Source: Tritrichomonas musculus (Eukaryota; Parabasalia; Tritrichomonadida; Tritrichomonadidae). Taken from it: a stretch of 64,000 nucleotides of DNA. A program made the translations under genes and the position numbers. Positions 1 through 8,521 of the stretch are shown piece by piece. How positions within the stretch are numbered: the first letter of the stretch is position 1; each line of letters opens with the position of its first letter. The stretch covers positions 1,860,001-1,924,000 of the forward strand of contig JAPFFF010000002.1 of the NCBI GenBank assembly GCA_039105265.1, read 5' to 3'. The notes below the pieces were generated by a model. The model saw nothing but the letters and a program-made list of their open reading frames with translations. It ran no database searches and had not been told where the DNA came from.

Positions 1-734
1 CAGAATGCTCATCTATCATACCATGTTTTGGTATTGAAGATAATATTTATTCCAGCCTCGTTCAAAGATATGCTGACCCGACTCATCCACTTACTTTCCC
101 AACGCAAACTCTTTCCGTCTACACAACAACAAATAAACTAAAAAATCCAAATGACAAAACTACCTGTACAATCACACCCCGATTTGTTGATTCAATATTT
201 TGTTTATTTCCTGTAAAGCATACTCATCATACATATTTCAAAAATCCTAATTTTAAATCATTTCAATTAAATTGTGGCGGATATGGAAACATTCCTGCAA
301 AACCATTCGGAACGACCGATGAATACCCTGAATTCTTAGAATACTGTCAAAATGCTATGAATATGAATGGTGAACAAAGCGGGTTCAATAAAGAAGTAGT
401 AAACAGTTTGACATATTGTAATAGAGATTCAACTACTAATCAACCGACATTTGGATATTCAACTGGATATTGGACAAATGATAAGAGCAGTTTCTTCATT
501 GGTCTCCCAACAGAAACAGATAATACATATCAGCAAGGCCTTACATCTTTGTCTCCAATTAACTTTGAAATTAATGTATCCCAAGATACAGGCGCAAAAA
601 CATATGCAAATGCAGTGGAAACTCCTCCTCTAATTTGTCTTTTGTTTGATTCATCAATATCAATTTTGGTTCAGCCTAATGGTATGCCACCACTGGTTCG
701 CCTCGGCAACTATGATTTGACTACGCCACAATAA
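1..734 (+). CDS. Polinton major capsid protein, 3' part
   Basis: The reading frame is open from base 3 and begins outside the window. It encodes the C-terminal part (about 243 residues) of the double-jelly-roll major capsid protein that forms the icosahedral shell of Polinton and virophage-type particles. It matches the capsid gene of element D almost motif for motif: an ECSSIIPCFG segment, PRFVDSIFCLF, the NCGGYGNIPAK loop, the NAMNMNGEQ segment and the ending ILVQPNGMPPLVR. The family call rests on this match and on the position next to other Polinton genes. The assignment to the capsid family is by recognition, not by a search. Confidence 0.8.
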   Translation, partial: ECSSIIPCFGIEDNIYSSLVQRYADPTHPLTFPTQTLSVYTTTNKLKNPNDKTTCTITPRFVDSIFCLFPVKHTHHTYFKNPNFKSFQLNCGGYGNIPAKPFGTTDEYPEFLEYCQNAMNMNGEQSGFNKEVVNSLTYCNRDSTTNQPTFGYSTGYWTNDKSSFFIGLPTETDNTYQQGLTSLSPINFEINVSQDTGAKTYANAVETPPLICLLFDSSISILVQPNGMPPLVRLGNYDLTTPQ

Positions 735-772
735 ATATTCATTCTTAAAATATTTTTTTATCTCCATCGCAA

Positions 773-1222
773 ATGCAAGAGCAAAGAGTCTATGATTACA
801 TCAACAATATTATCTCCCTCGCTGAAAAGCCAGAAGAATGGAAGCAATGTAATTTTGCCATCCTCTGTGATAAATTTCCTATCCAGCTTTTTCGCAACAA
901 ATTTTTGGGAAAAGTAATATATATATCACTCAAAACTGAAAAAAAGACCTGGAGAATATATCCTGACAAAATCAAAAAATATGAAATAGAGCATGTAATT
1001 ATCAATGCAAATTCTCGACGTCGATTACATTATAAAATGAATGAATTCTTTATCAACGGCTCAAATCAAGAACAGATATATGAGGAGCATAGCTACTATA
1101 ATTATTCCATAGAAAATGCTTCAAAACAAACGAAAGAATTAATTATTCAGCTACGAGAGAAATACAATTTAAACACACCAGAACTATACATCGGAGAGTC
1201 TCAACCCCTTGTCCTAGAGTAA
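773..1222 (+). CDS. conserved Polinton small protein, 149 aa family
   Basis: I do not recognise a function. The product has 149 residues and is clearly related to the reverse-strand 152-residue product at 9425-9883: both have VYDYIN near the N terminus, a C-(N/D)-F-(A/S)-I-L-C-D segment, KVIYISLK or KVLYISLK, an R-R-(R/I) segment, YYNYSI and a final K-Y-N-(L/I)-N-T-P. It starts 38 bases after the capsid gene and follows a T-rich tract, in line with co-expression with the virion genes. The 175-residue product at 33757-34284 may be a distant relative. A virion-associated role is a guess from position only. Confidence 0.7.
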   Translation: MQEQRVYDYINNIISLAEKPEEWKQCNFAILCDKFPIQLFRNKFLGKVIYISLKTEKKTWRIYPDKIKKYEIEHVIINANSRRRLHYKMNEFFINGSNQEQIYEEHSYYNYSIENASKQTKELIIQLREKYNLNTPELYIGESQPLVLE

Positions 1223-1247
1223 GCTGAATAATTTTTTTGGAATAGAA

Positions 1248-1676
1248 ATGAATAAATACAGAAATCCTGATTCATCTATCATTGGAGCAGAAGGAGAAAT
1301 GTTCAACGAAGGAACAAAAACAGAACACACCATAGGCTTTAATCATTTTGGTATATTCTCTAACGACAATACTTATGCCATTACATTTAATCCATATTAC
1401 AATAGACCGCCTATAAAATATATGGAAAACAAGCCTGTGAGGCCGCCAAAGAGTAATCAACATAGAACGAAACCATTGCATGAACCACCTGTCAGCATCA
1501 CAGACGGAGGGTATTATTTAAAAAAAGATAAGGCTCCCAAGGCACCCATCCTTCCCTCTTACCTCAAGAAACCTGAAAAGATAGGGGAGATACAAGGAAA
1601 GGCTAATGAAAAAAATAAAGGAAATATAATATATGGCCCGCAACATAAAGTGAAAATAGAGAAAATTATCTATTAA
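1248..1676 (+). CDS. conserved Polinton protein, 142 aa family
   Basis: Function unknown. The 142-residue product is a close relative of the 143-residue product at 49179-49610. Shared segments include YGIFSNDNTYA or FGIFSNDNTYA, FNP followed by a proline-rich stretch, ENKPVRPP, LHEPPVS, PYLKKPE and the ending IIYGP with a basic tail. In element D the relative lies directly after the capsid gene; here the 149-residue gene lies between. The proline-rich, largely extended sequence would suit a minor virion or cement protein, but nothing in the sequence proves this. Confidence 0.7.
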   Translation: MNKYRNPDSSIIGAEGEMFNEGTKTEHTIGFNHFGIFSNDNTYAITFNPYYNRPPIKYMENKPVRPPKSNQHRTKPLHEPPVSITDGGYYLKKDKAPKAPILPSYLKKPEKIGEIQGKANEKNKGNIIYGPQHKVKIEKIIY

Positions 1677-1700
1677 ATAAAAGATTTTTTTCGAAATGAA

Positions 1701-2225
1701 ATGATTAAAAAACGTTCTTTAGCCCAAGGAATTAATGCTAATTTATCATTAGAACCACAAGCCGCAGCTCAATCAACATCAAATATTAATAACAATATCA
1801 TCATAAACAAAAGGGATGATGGGAAGGAAGAGATTGTTATAACAAGAAATGTCGAGCTAGAAGACAGCCCAGAAGATGATGTAAAAGATGTAAAATATGT
1901 AATTCTCGAGACTTTTGCCAATATTTTATTGAACCAAGATAAAGCTTTGCTCTCTAATCTTATCTCAAAAAATTGTATTATCGTTCCTGTAGAGGCGTTG
2001 ATTGATATAATAAAATGTTCTGTAAAAGCTGAAATGGTAGAATTGCATGTGGATGAAGATATAAAATGTTGTGCTGGGAAAGCTAATCCGATACGCCGAA
2101 TCGAAGCCATAAAAATAGTAAACGACAAGGGAGAAGTTTGTATGGACTTCAAACAAGTATATAACAAAGAATATAACGAACTAATTAACAAATATCATCT
2201 CTGCTTAAAATATGTTTGTGTTTAG
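1701..2225 (+). CDS. conserved Polinton protein, 174 aa family
   Basis: Function unknown. The 174-residue product has relatives at 50191-50712 (element D) and 8005-8355 (piece X). A low-complexity Ala/Ser/Asn N terminus is followed by a conserved C-terminal domain with VELHVDED, a Cys-Cys-Ala-Gly-Lys segment, IRRIEAIKI and FKQVYNKEYNEL. Three copies with shared Cys and charged positions show that the family is maintained across elements. The start at MIKKR is supported by the matching MIKKR start in element D. Confidence 0.7.
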   Translation: MIKKRSLAQGINANLSLEPQAAAQSTSNINNNIIINKRDDGKEEIVITRNVELEDSPEDDVKDVKYVILETFANILLNQDKALLSNLISKNCIIVPVEALIDIIKCSVKAEMVELHVDEDIKCCAGKANPIRRIEAIKIVNDKGEVCMDFKQVYNKEYNELINKYHLCLKYVCV

Positions 2226-2256
2226 ATTATAATTTTAATTTTTTTCTTCAAGGCAA

Positions 2257-2541
2257 ATGACCAATAAAATAGACCTCAAAAAATTCAATCAAACAGAAGT
2301 TGTAAAAAAACTATCCAAGAGTAAATCTGAAGAAAATTTAAAAATTATATCTGATGAAAAAGCTGAAGAGGAAACCCAAGCCGAACCCCTCCCTGAAAAA
2401 CAAAAACGAGGACGCAAGAGCAAATACAATACACCGGAGGAAAGGCTCGAGGCAAGAAGGCAACAACAAAAGGAGTATAGGCTACGAAAGAAAAAAGAAT
2501 TAGAAGAGCTGAAAAAATTAGCTGAGTTGATAAAGGCATAA
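2257..2541 (+). CDS. small AT-hook/basic-helix DNA-binding protein
   Basis: The 94-residue product has a variable acidic N-terminal half, an RGRKSKY motif resembling an AT-hook, and then a long basic helix with RRQQQKEYRLRKKKELEEL that looks like a bZIP basic region running into a short coiled coil. Relatives occur at 34327-34629 and 53248-53478, and a tail remnant lies at 2944-3024. All share an N-terminal F-N-x-T-x-V-(I/V)-K motif. A DNA-binding role such as genome packaging or transcription control is inferred from composition; the family itself is not one I can name. Confidence 0.65.
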   Translation: MTNKIDLKKFNQTEVVKKLSKSKSEENLKIISDEKAEEETQAEPLPEKQKRGRKSKYNTPEERLEARRQQQKEYRLRKKKELEELKKLAELIKA

Positions 2542-2572
2542 AGTAAAAAAATATTCGACAGGTATTTTTTTT

Positions 2573-2943
2573 TTACTCTTCGTCTTTAAATTCTTGGACT
2601 ACCGCATCGTAGTATTTCCTGACAACATCAAGGGGGCCTTCAAAATATTCATCCCCATAATCATCTTTCATTAATTCATTTCTATCTACAGCATCGTTGA
2701 GTAATTGAAGTAGTTTGGCTTCGGCTTTGAATTGATTATTTACTGGAGATGATTTTATTTCATTAGCCCCCCCATCATATCTTTTATATGTATTCAATCT
2801 TTTTTTCATATCTGCTGTTCTTCCAACTTTATAGATGCTTGTATCTTTATGTTTGTTGAGCTGAACAATATAAAGAAGGCCTCTAATATCTTTGGAAACA
2901 TAATAACTAACACCATGCCTATTTATTGTTTTTACTTGGTATC
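2573..2943 (-). pseudogene. partial second copy of the GIY-YIG gene
   Basis: This is the left unit of the tandem duplication. It encodes only the C-terminal half of the GIY-YIG-type protein encoded at 3049-3795, with the same segments: SKDIRGLLYIVQLNKH, IYKVGRT, NNQF and KYYDAVVQEFKDEE. It belongs to a virus-like element fossil and is best read as a partial duplicate rather than a separate gene. Confidence 0.7.
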
Positions 2944-3024
2944 CTTGCAGCAGAAAGAATATAGGCTACGAAAGAAACAAGAGCTAAAGGAGCTGAAAAA
3001 ATTGGCTGAATTAGTGAAGGCATA
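2944..3024 (+). pseudogene. tail remnant of the basic-helix gene
   Basis: The forward strand encodes a second copy of the C-terminal helix of the gene at 2257-2541 (segments EYRLRKKQELKELKKL and AELVKA), ending at the same relative stop. It marks the beginning of the right unit of the tandem duplication. Confidence 0.6.
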
Positions 3025-3048
3025 AAGTAAAAAAATTTTTTTTGCAGC

Positions 3049-3795
3049 TTACTCTTCGTCTTTAAATTCTTGAACTACAGCATCGTAATATTTCCTGATA
3101 ATCTCAAGGGAGCCCTCAAAATATTCATCCTTTACTGAATCTTTCTTTAATTCATTTCTATCTACAGCTTCGTTGAGAAGTTGGAGTAGTTTGTCTTCAG
3201 CATAAAATTGATTGTTTACTTTGGATGATATTTTTTCTGTTGCTCCTCCATTGTGCTGTTTATACCCGTTCAATCTTTGTTTCATGTTAAATGTTCTTCC
3301 AACTTTATAGATACATGTTTCTTTGTGTTTGTTGAGTTGGACTATATAAAGAAGGCCTCTAATATCTTTGGAAACGTGGAATGTTCCTCTATTTCCGACT
3401 TTTTTTACTTGGTATCCCATCTGTTCTAATTCTCTTTTCAGATGTGATTGTGTATATTTTATACCTGTTTCTTCGAAGTATTTTTTCTGTATAATTTTGA
3501 TATCTCCCCTATCCATAATCTTCCCGTAAAGTTCCATAAATTGTTCTAGAGATGTGATTTCGAATTTGGTCTTGAGCCTTTTTAGCTCATCATTTATGGT
3601 ATTGAATGATTGTTCTAGCTCCTGTACTCGCTTTTTATTGAATTGATTTTCATGATATATCTCTGAGAACCTTACGTCATTTTGTTCAAATTCATCTTCT
3701 AACATGCTATTTTGGGCCTGAATTTCAACAATTTTAGCCTTCAATTTCTCGTTTTCTGCTCTGAAATTTTGAATCTGGGCATTGGAATTATCCAA
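3049..3795 (-). CDS. coiled-coil protein with GIY-YIG (T5orf172-like) nuclease domain
   Basis: The 248-residue frame begins with a long Glu/Lys/Gln coiled coil (about residues 1-75) whose heptads continue upstream to about 3,940. A small middle region (about 85-140) leads to a C-terminal domain with GLLYIVQL, then IYKVGRT about 12 residues later, an Arg-Leu-x-x-Tyr, and an acidic E-Y-F-E-G. This spacing fits the GIY-YIG fold of the T5orf172/MUG113 type, common in giant viruses and mobile elements. Such domains cut DNA and often act as homing or selfish nucleases. It lies opposite to its neighbours. Family call by motif; the exact start is unresolved. Confidence 0.65.
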   Translation of the reverse strand: MDNSNAQIQNFRAENEKLKAKIVEIQAQNSMLEDEFEQNDVRFSEIYHENQFNKKRVQELEQSFNTINDELKRLKTKFEITSLEQFMELYGKIMDRGDIKIIQKKYFEETGIKYTQSHLKRELEQMGYQVKKVGNRGTFHVSKDIRGLLYIVQLNKHKETCIYKVGRTFNMKQRLNGYKQHNGGATEKISSKVNNQFYAEDKLLQLLNEAVDRNELKKDSVKDEYFEGSLEIIRKYYDAVVQEFKDEE

Positions 3796-3959
3796 TAATT
3801 TTGGGTAATCTATGCCATTTTTCTGTGATTTTAGCTCAAAAATTTCGGCTCTGAGTTCTTTGTTTTCAGCTTCAAGTTGGGCGATTTTTTCGTCTTTCTT
3901 TTTGTTTTCAGCTTCAAGTTGAGCGATTTTTTGGGGGCTTTTTCGTAATCCATTTCTGG

Positions 3960-4860
3960 GCTCTTTTGCGGTCGCGATAAAAAAATTAAAAAAATTTGAA
4001 AAATCGAAAAATTGAAAAAATCGAAAAATTGAAAAATCGAAAAATCGAAAAATTGAAAAAATCGAAAAATCGAAAGATTGAAAAATGAAAATTTCGAGAG
4101 AGAATTTTACTAATTTTTTCGTCTATATTTTATCGAAAATCTATTGAAATTTCGGTCATTTTTTGAGTCATTTTATCGCCTATATTTCATCGAAAATCAG
4201 TCAAAATTTCGGTCATTTTTTGAGTCATTTTATCGCCTATATTTCATCGAAAAACAATCAAAATTTAGCTCATTTTTTGTGTCATTTTTCATCGAAAATC
4301 TATTAAAATTTCAGCAAAAAATTCAGGTCGAAAAAAAGTAAAATGAAAATTCCGAAGGAAAATTTAGCTCATTTTATCGCCTATATTTCATCGAAAATCA
4401 CTTGAAATTTCAGCGAAAAATTCAGGTCGAAAAAAAGTAAAATGAAAATTTCGAAGGAAAATTTAGCTCATTTTATCGCCTATATTTCATCGAAAATCAC
4501 TTGAAATTTCAGCGAAAAATTCAGGTCGAAAAAAAGTAAAATGAAAATTTCGAAGGAAAATTTCGGTCGTTTTTTCAGTCATTTTTCGCCTATATTTCAT
4601 CGAAAATCTATTGAAATTTCGGTCTTTTTTTGAGTCATTTTTCATAGAAAATCTATTAAAATTTCGGTCATTTTTTGAGTCATTTTATCGCTTATATTTC
4701 ATCGCAAAACAGTCAAAATTTAGCTCGTTTTTTGAGTCTTTTTTTTGAGTCATTTTTCATCGAAAATCTATTAAAATTTCAGCGAAAAATTCAGGTCGAA
4801 AAAAAGTAAAATGAAAATTTTGAAGGAAAATTTAGCTCATTTTTTGAGTCATTTCATTCT
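3960..4860. repeat. AT-rich tandem repeat block
   Basis: No convincing gene is seen here. From about 3,985 to 4,130 there is a simple TCGAAAAATTGAAAAA-like repeat. From about 4,145 a 57-bp unit repeats (AAATTTCGG at 4147 and 4204). A longer unit of about 99-110 bp follows (CTATATTTCAT at 4381, 4480 and 4590). Recurring words are TTTTTTGAGTCAT, ATCGCCTATATTTCATCG and AGGTCGAAAAAAAGTAAAATG. An open frame at 4144-4341 simply reads the 57-bp unit as a 19-residue repeat. Confidence 0.8.
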
Positions 4861-7800
4861 TTAAAATTTGATTTTTCTCTCGAAAGCTGGTAAATTAATC
4901 TGTTGGTACGAGCTACTTTTTCGAAAACAATTAGCCCCATCAAGAAGATTGAAGACTATCTCCTCGCCGCAATATAATTTCTCATACAATTCCTCCACTG
5001 ATATATTCATCCTCTTTGTTTTGTTCAGAATACATTGTTTAGGAATACCCTTCAGTCTTATATGTAGGCCTTCATTTCCATGCTCATCTACCAAAATATC
5101 GAGGTAAGATTTCTTTCCCAAAGCTATTAATTTTCTTGAAAAAACAGCTCCAACAGCTCCTTCAAACGAATCAAAATCACAGTGAAACTGCGTCATCTTT
5201 TTGCCTATTAACTCCTTTCCATATCTCTTTTTGAACACTTCTCCTATCCTTGCTACATCTTCTTCTTTGATATGTATACTGTCTGTGTCTGTGTAGTATA
5301 TTTCAATCCCATTCTGCTCTGCAGAACTTATCACTCTATTCATCAAATGTTTGCTCCAGGACAACACACTTGCTCCAAAATGTGGTAAATTAAAGTGATT
5401 ATTTATTGGTTTTACTTTCTTGACATACACATTTTCGATTGATTTATTCTCTATAATTTCTGTGATATAATTATAATTTTTCCAGATATATTTGATGGCT
5501 TTATCTTTTGGTATGCATTTTGTTTCTGTCGTGGTGGCTTTGAGAATAGATTTTCCATAAATAGAATTCAAGAGGAGTTTAATAGTTTGTTGTAGAAGAT
5601 TTTTTGCATCCTGATATTTCTTTCGGAGATTAAACAATTTCTCGATGAATATGTTGATTTTGCTATTAAATCCTTCATCAAAATAATATCCTCGGATAAA
5701 ATCGTAGTCAAAAGTATAAAATTCCATCAGGTCCATAAAAGCTCTCTTGTCAATATAATAGTGGTCTGTTGGATTGTTGGTAAATATTTTAGAGCCCTGC
5801 TCATTTCTGCAAAATACCTGCCCAAATTTATATGGCTTCTCTGATTTACAGCTTAGTTTTTTAATGTTTATTTCAGCAAAGAACTGGTCATAACGTAATA
5901 ATTCTTCAGTTGATATTCCTTCAGGAATTATTTTAGGCATTCCTTTTGGCACTCCAGACATAATACTCATGGCCGACGGATATAAAGAGACGGCATCAAA
6001 ATCTTGTATTCTCGCTTCTACATACTGCTTTTCATTATTTGCCGTCATGGTTCTTCCCCCAGAAACACATCTCTGGATAAAGTTTTGTGGCTTACCACTT
6101 AGCTGATAGCACTCATCGAAGCAACCAAATTTGTAGGCATAATAATATCCAATCGAAGAGATAGAGATAAAATTATGGACGTCCAACATATCTGTTTTTG
6201 TTTGTCTGAACACTTCTATCAAGTCTCGATTAAATTTCTCTACTCCTTTCATCAAAACAATACAGTCGAGCTTGCAATAATAGATAGCATATTTCATGAT
6301 GTCTATCTGGAGATTTTCATAAGCGCCACAATTTATTGCATTATCGATAAGCTGTTTCCAGTCTTGTTTTATTTGTTGAAGTGTTTTTTTGTCTTTATTT
6401 TCGAGATAATATTGTAGTTGTAATTCTAGTGCTGAGACTTCTTTTCGTTTGATATTTTTTTCTGTGTATATTTTATATGCCATTACTTCTTTGTGGACGG
6501 GTAGTTGGAACATTTTAGCGAAGGAAGATAGGGCAGCAGGTATCAAAGAGTAGCTATTTCGGAAGGTTAATCTTTTGTTTATTTTATATTTTGTCATGAC
6601 AATTTGAAGAATTGTACCGTTCCTTTCAGTTATTTGGACGTCCCATCCTGGGGTGTTGATGAAGAAGCAGGCATCATATTTTAGATTATGAAAGTATGTC
6701 AAAGAATTATTTTCCAAAGATTTTAATAATCTCTCGGCTATATTATCCCCCTCAAAAACCATTTTATGTATCAATTCTTTTGTTCTATATACTGTAATGT
6801 TAAGATATGGTTTATGGGGAGATAAAGTTGTATCGGTCTCAAAATCAGAGTAGTATATCTTTGACCACTCCCTCTCTTTTTTCATAACAGACGAATCTAT
6901 TTTTTGACAGCAAAGGGAAGGGTCATAATTTAAATCTTGATAATCTGCTAGATGACTGTTATATTCATTTGTGGCCAAAATATCCATCTCGCAAGATTTT
7001 ATTTCTCTGAACATACCTTCTTTAAATAGCTTTCGAAGTATTGTTATAAGCTTTGTGTTTCCCACGGGTTTGTTAATCATGTAATGATTTTTGTATAATA
7101 ACAGGTCTACAGTCCTGTTAAAAGCTTTAGCCCAGGCTTTCTTTCGGGTATCTATTTTGATTTGCTGTTGGTCTCTCGTAGCATATTTTTCATCAATCCT
7201 CCTTACAATAAAATGACATTTAAAATATTTGGCAAAATCATAGATTAAAGTATTTGGCACCATCCTTGTTTTCACCATGGAACGTAGATGATTTATCTCT
7301 TCCTCTGAGAAAACTTTTGATTGGATACATGCATAGACCAGGCAATTATCTTGATAATTTTTCTTCTCCACAGACCTAAATATTTGATATATAGTCAAAT
7401 CAATATCAGAAAGATTGATATATGGAAAGAATCCTCCGTCTGGTTTTTCTCTATAATCTTCATCAATTTCTACTTCTTCTTCATATAGCTTTCCTTTACT
7501 AGTTTGTTTATTGATTGTGAAGATGGTTTGTTTGCCTTTCTTTTTGTTTTGAATGAAGAGTAATTGATATTTTGCTGGGATAAATACATTACCAATCCAA
7601 GGATTATTATCAGAACAATCATCATTTAAATCTATTGTACCGGAGATATGACCAATAGTTGTGTCGATATTTCGTGCCGATGAGATGGTATACCACTTAT
7701 ATTCCTCCCCATCTAGAGACTCACTTTTTATCACCACGTTCTTTTTATTCTTCTTGTGAAGCTGCCTTAGAGTTTCAGTAAATGCCATCCTGGTATCTTC

Positions 7801-7995
7801 ATCATCTCCAATAACTATTTCGAATGAAATTTCTTGATTAGCTTTCATCATAAATTCCTTCATCTGCTTCTTAAATTTTGGCTTATCTTTAATATTTTTG
7901 ACTCTTTCCTTGTACTCTTTTCTGGCTTCGGTCTTAGCTGTAGAGTACAAATCGACCGAAATATTTAATATATCCCTTTCTGCTCTGGCATTATT
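4861..7995 (-). CDS. protein-primed DNA polymerase B of piece A
   Basis: This encodes a Polinton-type protein-primed family B DNA polymerase, which copies the linear element genome from a terminal protein. The exonuclease motifs are seen as YSDFETD, HNLKYD and YCKLD. The polymerase motifs are DFDAVSLYPSAM (A), KLLLNSIYGK (B) and YYTDTDS (C). The N-terminal part has the DNC-x-VYAC-IQS and NHYMI segments of a possible OTU-like domain (see the polymerase of element D). Similarity to that polymerase begins near its residue 48, at the edge of the piece around 7,995. It lies opposite to the capsid-side genes. Confidence 0.9.
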   Translation of the reverse strand, partial: NNARAERDILNISVDLYSTAKTEARKEYKERVKNIKDKPKFKKQMKEFMMKANQEISFEIVIGDDEDTRMAFTETLRQLHKKNKKNVVIKSESLDGEEYKWYTISSARNIDTTIGHISGTIDLNDDCSDNNPWIGNVFIPAKYQLLFIQNKKKGKQTIFTINKQTSKGKLYEEEVEIDEDYREKPDGGFFPYINLSDIDLTIYQIFRSVEKKNYQDNCLVYACIQSKVFSEEEINHLRSMVKTRMVPNTLIYDFAKYFKCHFIVRRIDEKYATRDQQQIKIDTRKKAWAKAFNRTVDLLLYKNHYMINKPVGNTKLITILRKLFKEGMFREIKSCEMDILATNEYNSHLADYQDLNYDPSLCCQKIDSSVMKKEREWSKIYYSDFETDTTLSPHKPYLNITVYRTKELIHKMVFEGDNIAERLLKSLENNSLTYFHNLKYDACFFINTPGWDVQITERNGTILQIVMTKYKINKRLTFRNSYSLIPAALSSFAKMFQLPVHKEVMAYKIYTEKNIKRKEVSALELQLQYYLENKDKKTLQQIKQDWKQLIDNAINCGAYENLQIDIMKYAIYYCKLDCIVLMKGVEKFNRDLIEVFRQTKTDMLDVHNFISISSIGYYYAYKFGCFDECYQLSGKPQNFIQRCVSGGRTMTANNEKQYVEARIQDFDAVSLYPSAMSIMSGVPKGMPKIIPEGISTEELLRYDQFFAEINIKKLSCKSEKPYKFGQVFCRNEQGSKIFTNNPTDHYYIDKRAFMDLMEFYTFDYDFIRGYYFDEGFNSKINIFIEKLFNLRKKYQDAKNLLQQTIKLLLNSIYGKSILKATTTETKCIPKDKAIKYIWKNYNYITEIIENKSIENVYVKKVKPINNHFNLPHFGASVLSWSKHLMNRVISSAEQNGIEIYYTDTDSIHIKEEDVARIGEVFKKRYGKELIGKKMTQFHCDFDSFEGAVGAVFSRKLIALGKKSYLDILVDEHGNEGLHIRLKGIPKQCILNKTKRMNISVEELYEKLYCGEEIVFNLLDGANCFRKSSSYQQINLPAFERKIKF

Positions 7996-8004
7996 TTTGA
8001 TGCT

Positions 8005-8355
8005 TTGTTTGTATTAGGAAATGAACTTGATGAACTCGAAATCAAAAATAAATTCCTTGAAATGATTATTGAAATGTATGAGAATAATCCGTTGAGAATT
8101 AATTCATATCTCATTTGTAAAAGTGATTTGTTGATGAATATGATTAAACTATTAACTCAAGCAGATAAAGTTGAACTAGTAATTGATGAATGTGAAGCTT
8201 CATGCGGTTATATTTCATCAAATGCCAAAGAATTGATGAAGATATCAAAGATATTGATAACAAAAGACAATAAAACAGAAGAATTCAGGTATTGTTATAA
8301 TAATATTTATTCACAGTTCATCAAATACGGTATATCATTAAAGTTAACAATTTAA
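8005..8355 (+). CDS. 174-family protein of piece X
   Basis: A 116-residue frame is related to the C-terminal domain of the products at 1701-2225 and 50191-50712. The segments KVELVIDECEASCGY, KISKILITKD and F-R-Y-C-Y-N-N-I-Y align with VELHVDEDIKCCAG, RRIEAIKIV and FKQVYNKEY. It is much more diverged than the other two and shows no low-complexity N terminus. Function unknown. The ATPase gene follows on the same strand after one very small frame. Confidence 0.55.
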   Translation: MFVLGNELDELEIKNKFLEMIIEMYENNPLRINSYLICKSDLLMNMIKLLTQADKVELVIDECEASCGYISSNAKELMKISKILITKDNKTEEFRYCYNNIYSQFIKYGISLKLTI

Positions 8356-8365
8356 AAACTAATAA

Positions 8366-8497
8366 ATGATATATGAAATATTAGTTGTTTCATTATTAAC
8401 AGGTTTATTTTTAGTGAAGATTGTTGAACTATCATTAATGATGCCTGACAAAGAACCAGAACTCAGTGAAGAGATAAGAACAAAAATGTATTCATGA
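8366..8497 (+). CDS. possible 43-aa membrane protein
   Basis: A short frame starts 10 bases after the preceding stop and ends 24 bases before the ATPase start. It has an N-terminal hydrophobic stretch (ILVVSLLTGLFLVKIV) that would make one membrane span, followed by a charged tail. The tight spacing is typical of these elements and is the main support. It may equally be chance. Confidence 0.35.
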   Translation: MIYEILVVSLLTGLFLVKIVELSLMMPDKEPELSEEIRTKMYS

Positions 8498-8521
8498 AGA
8501 GCTTTAACGAAAACTAAAGAA

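Larger units (their letters stand above)
2460..3430. repeat. tandem duplication of about 480 bp
   Basis: The end of the basic-helix gene together with the 3' part of the reverse-strand GIY-YIG gene occurs twice in tandem. The anchor GCATAAAG lies at 2536 and again at 3020, and ACTCTTCG at 2575 and 3051. The offset is therefore 484 at one end and 476 at the other. The copies differ at many positions, so the duplication is not recent. Confidence 0.75.
1..8000. mobile_element. Polinton-type element piece A
   Basis: The left edge of the window lies inside a Polinton/Maverick element. Its parts are the end of a double-jelly-roll capsid gene, three small conserved genes, a basic AT-hook-like gene, a GIY-YIG nuclease region, a repeat block and a reverse-strand protein-primed DNA polymerase B. 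The first five genes have recognisable relatives in element D further right, which supports the assignment. The right limit near 8,000 is where polymerase similarity gives way to a different set of genes. The polymerase could belong to a separate piece, because it lies in the opposite direction after a repeat block. Most reading frames are long, so the piece looks fairly young. Confidence 0.75.

Noticed and set aside
4144-4341. 65-residue frame with a 19-residue repeat
   Set aside because: It is produced by the 57-bp tandem repeat, which continues outside the frame in forms that do not code.
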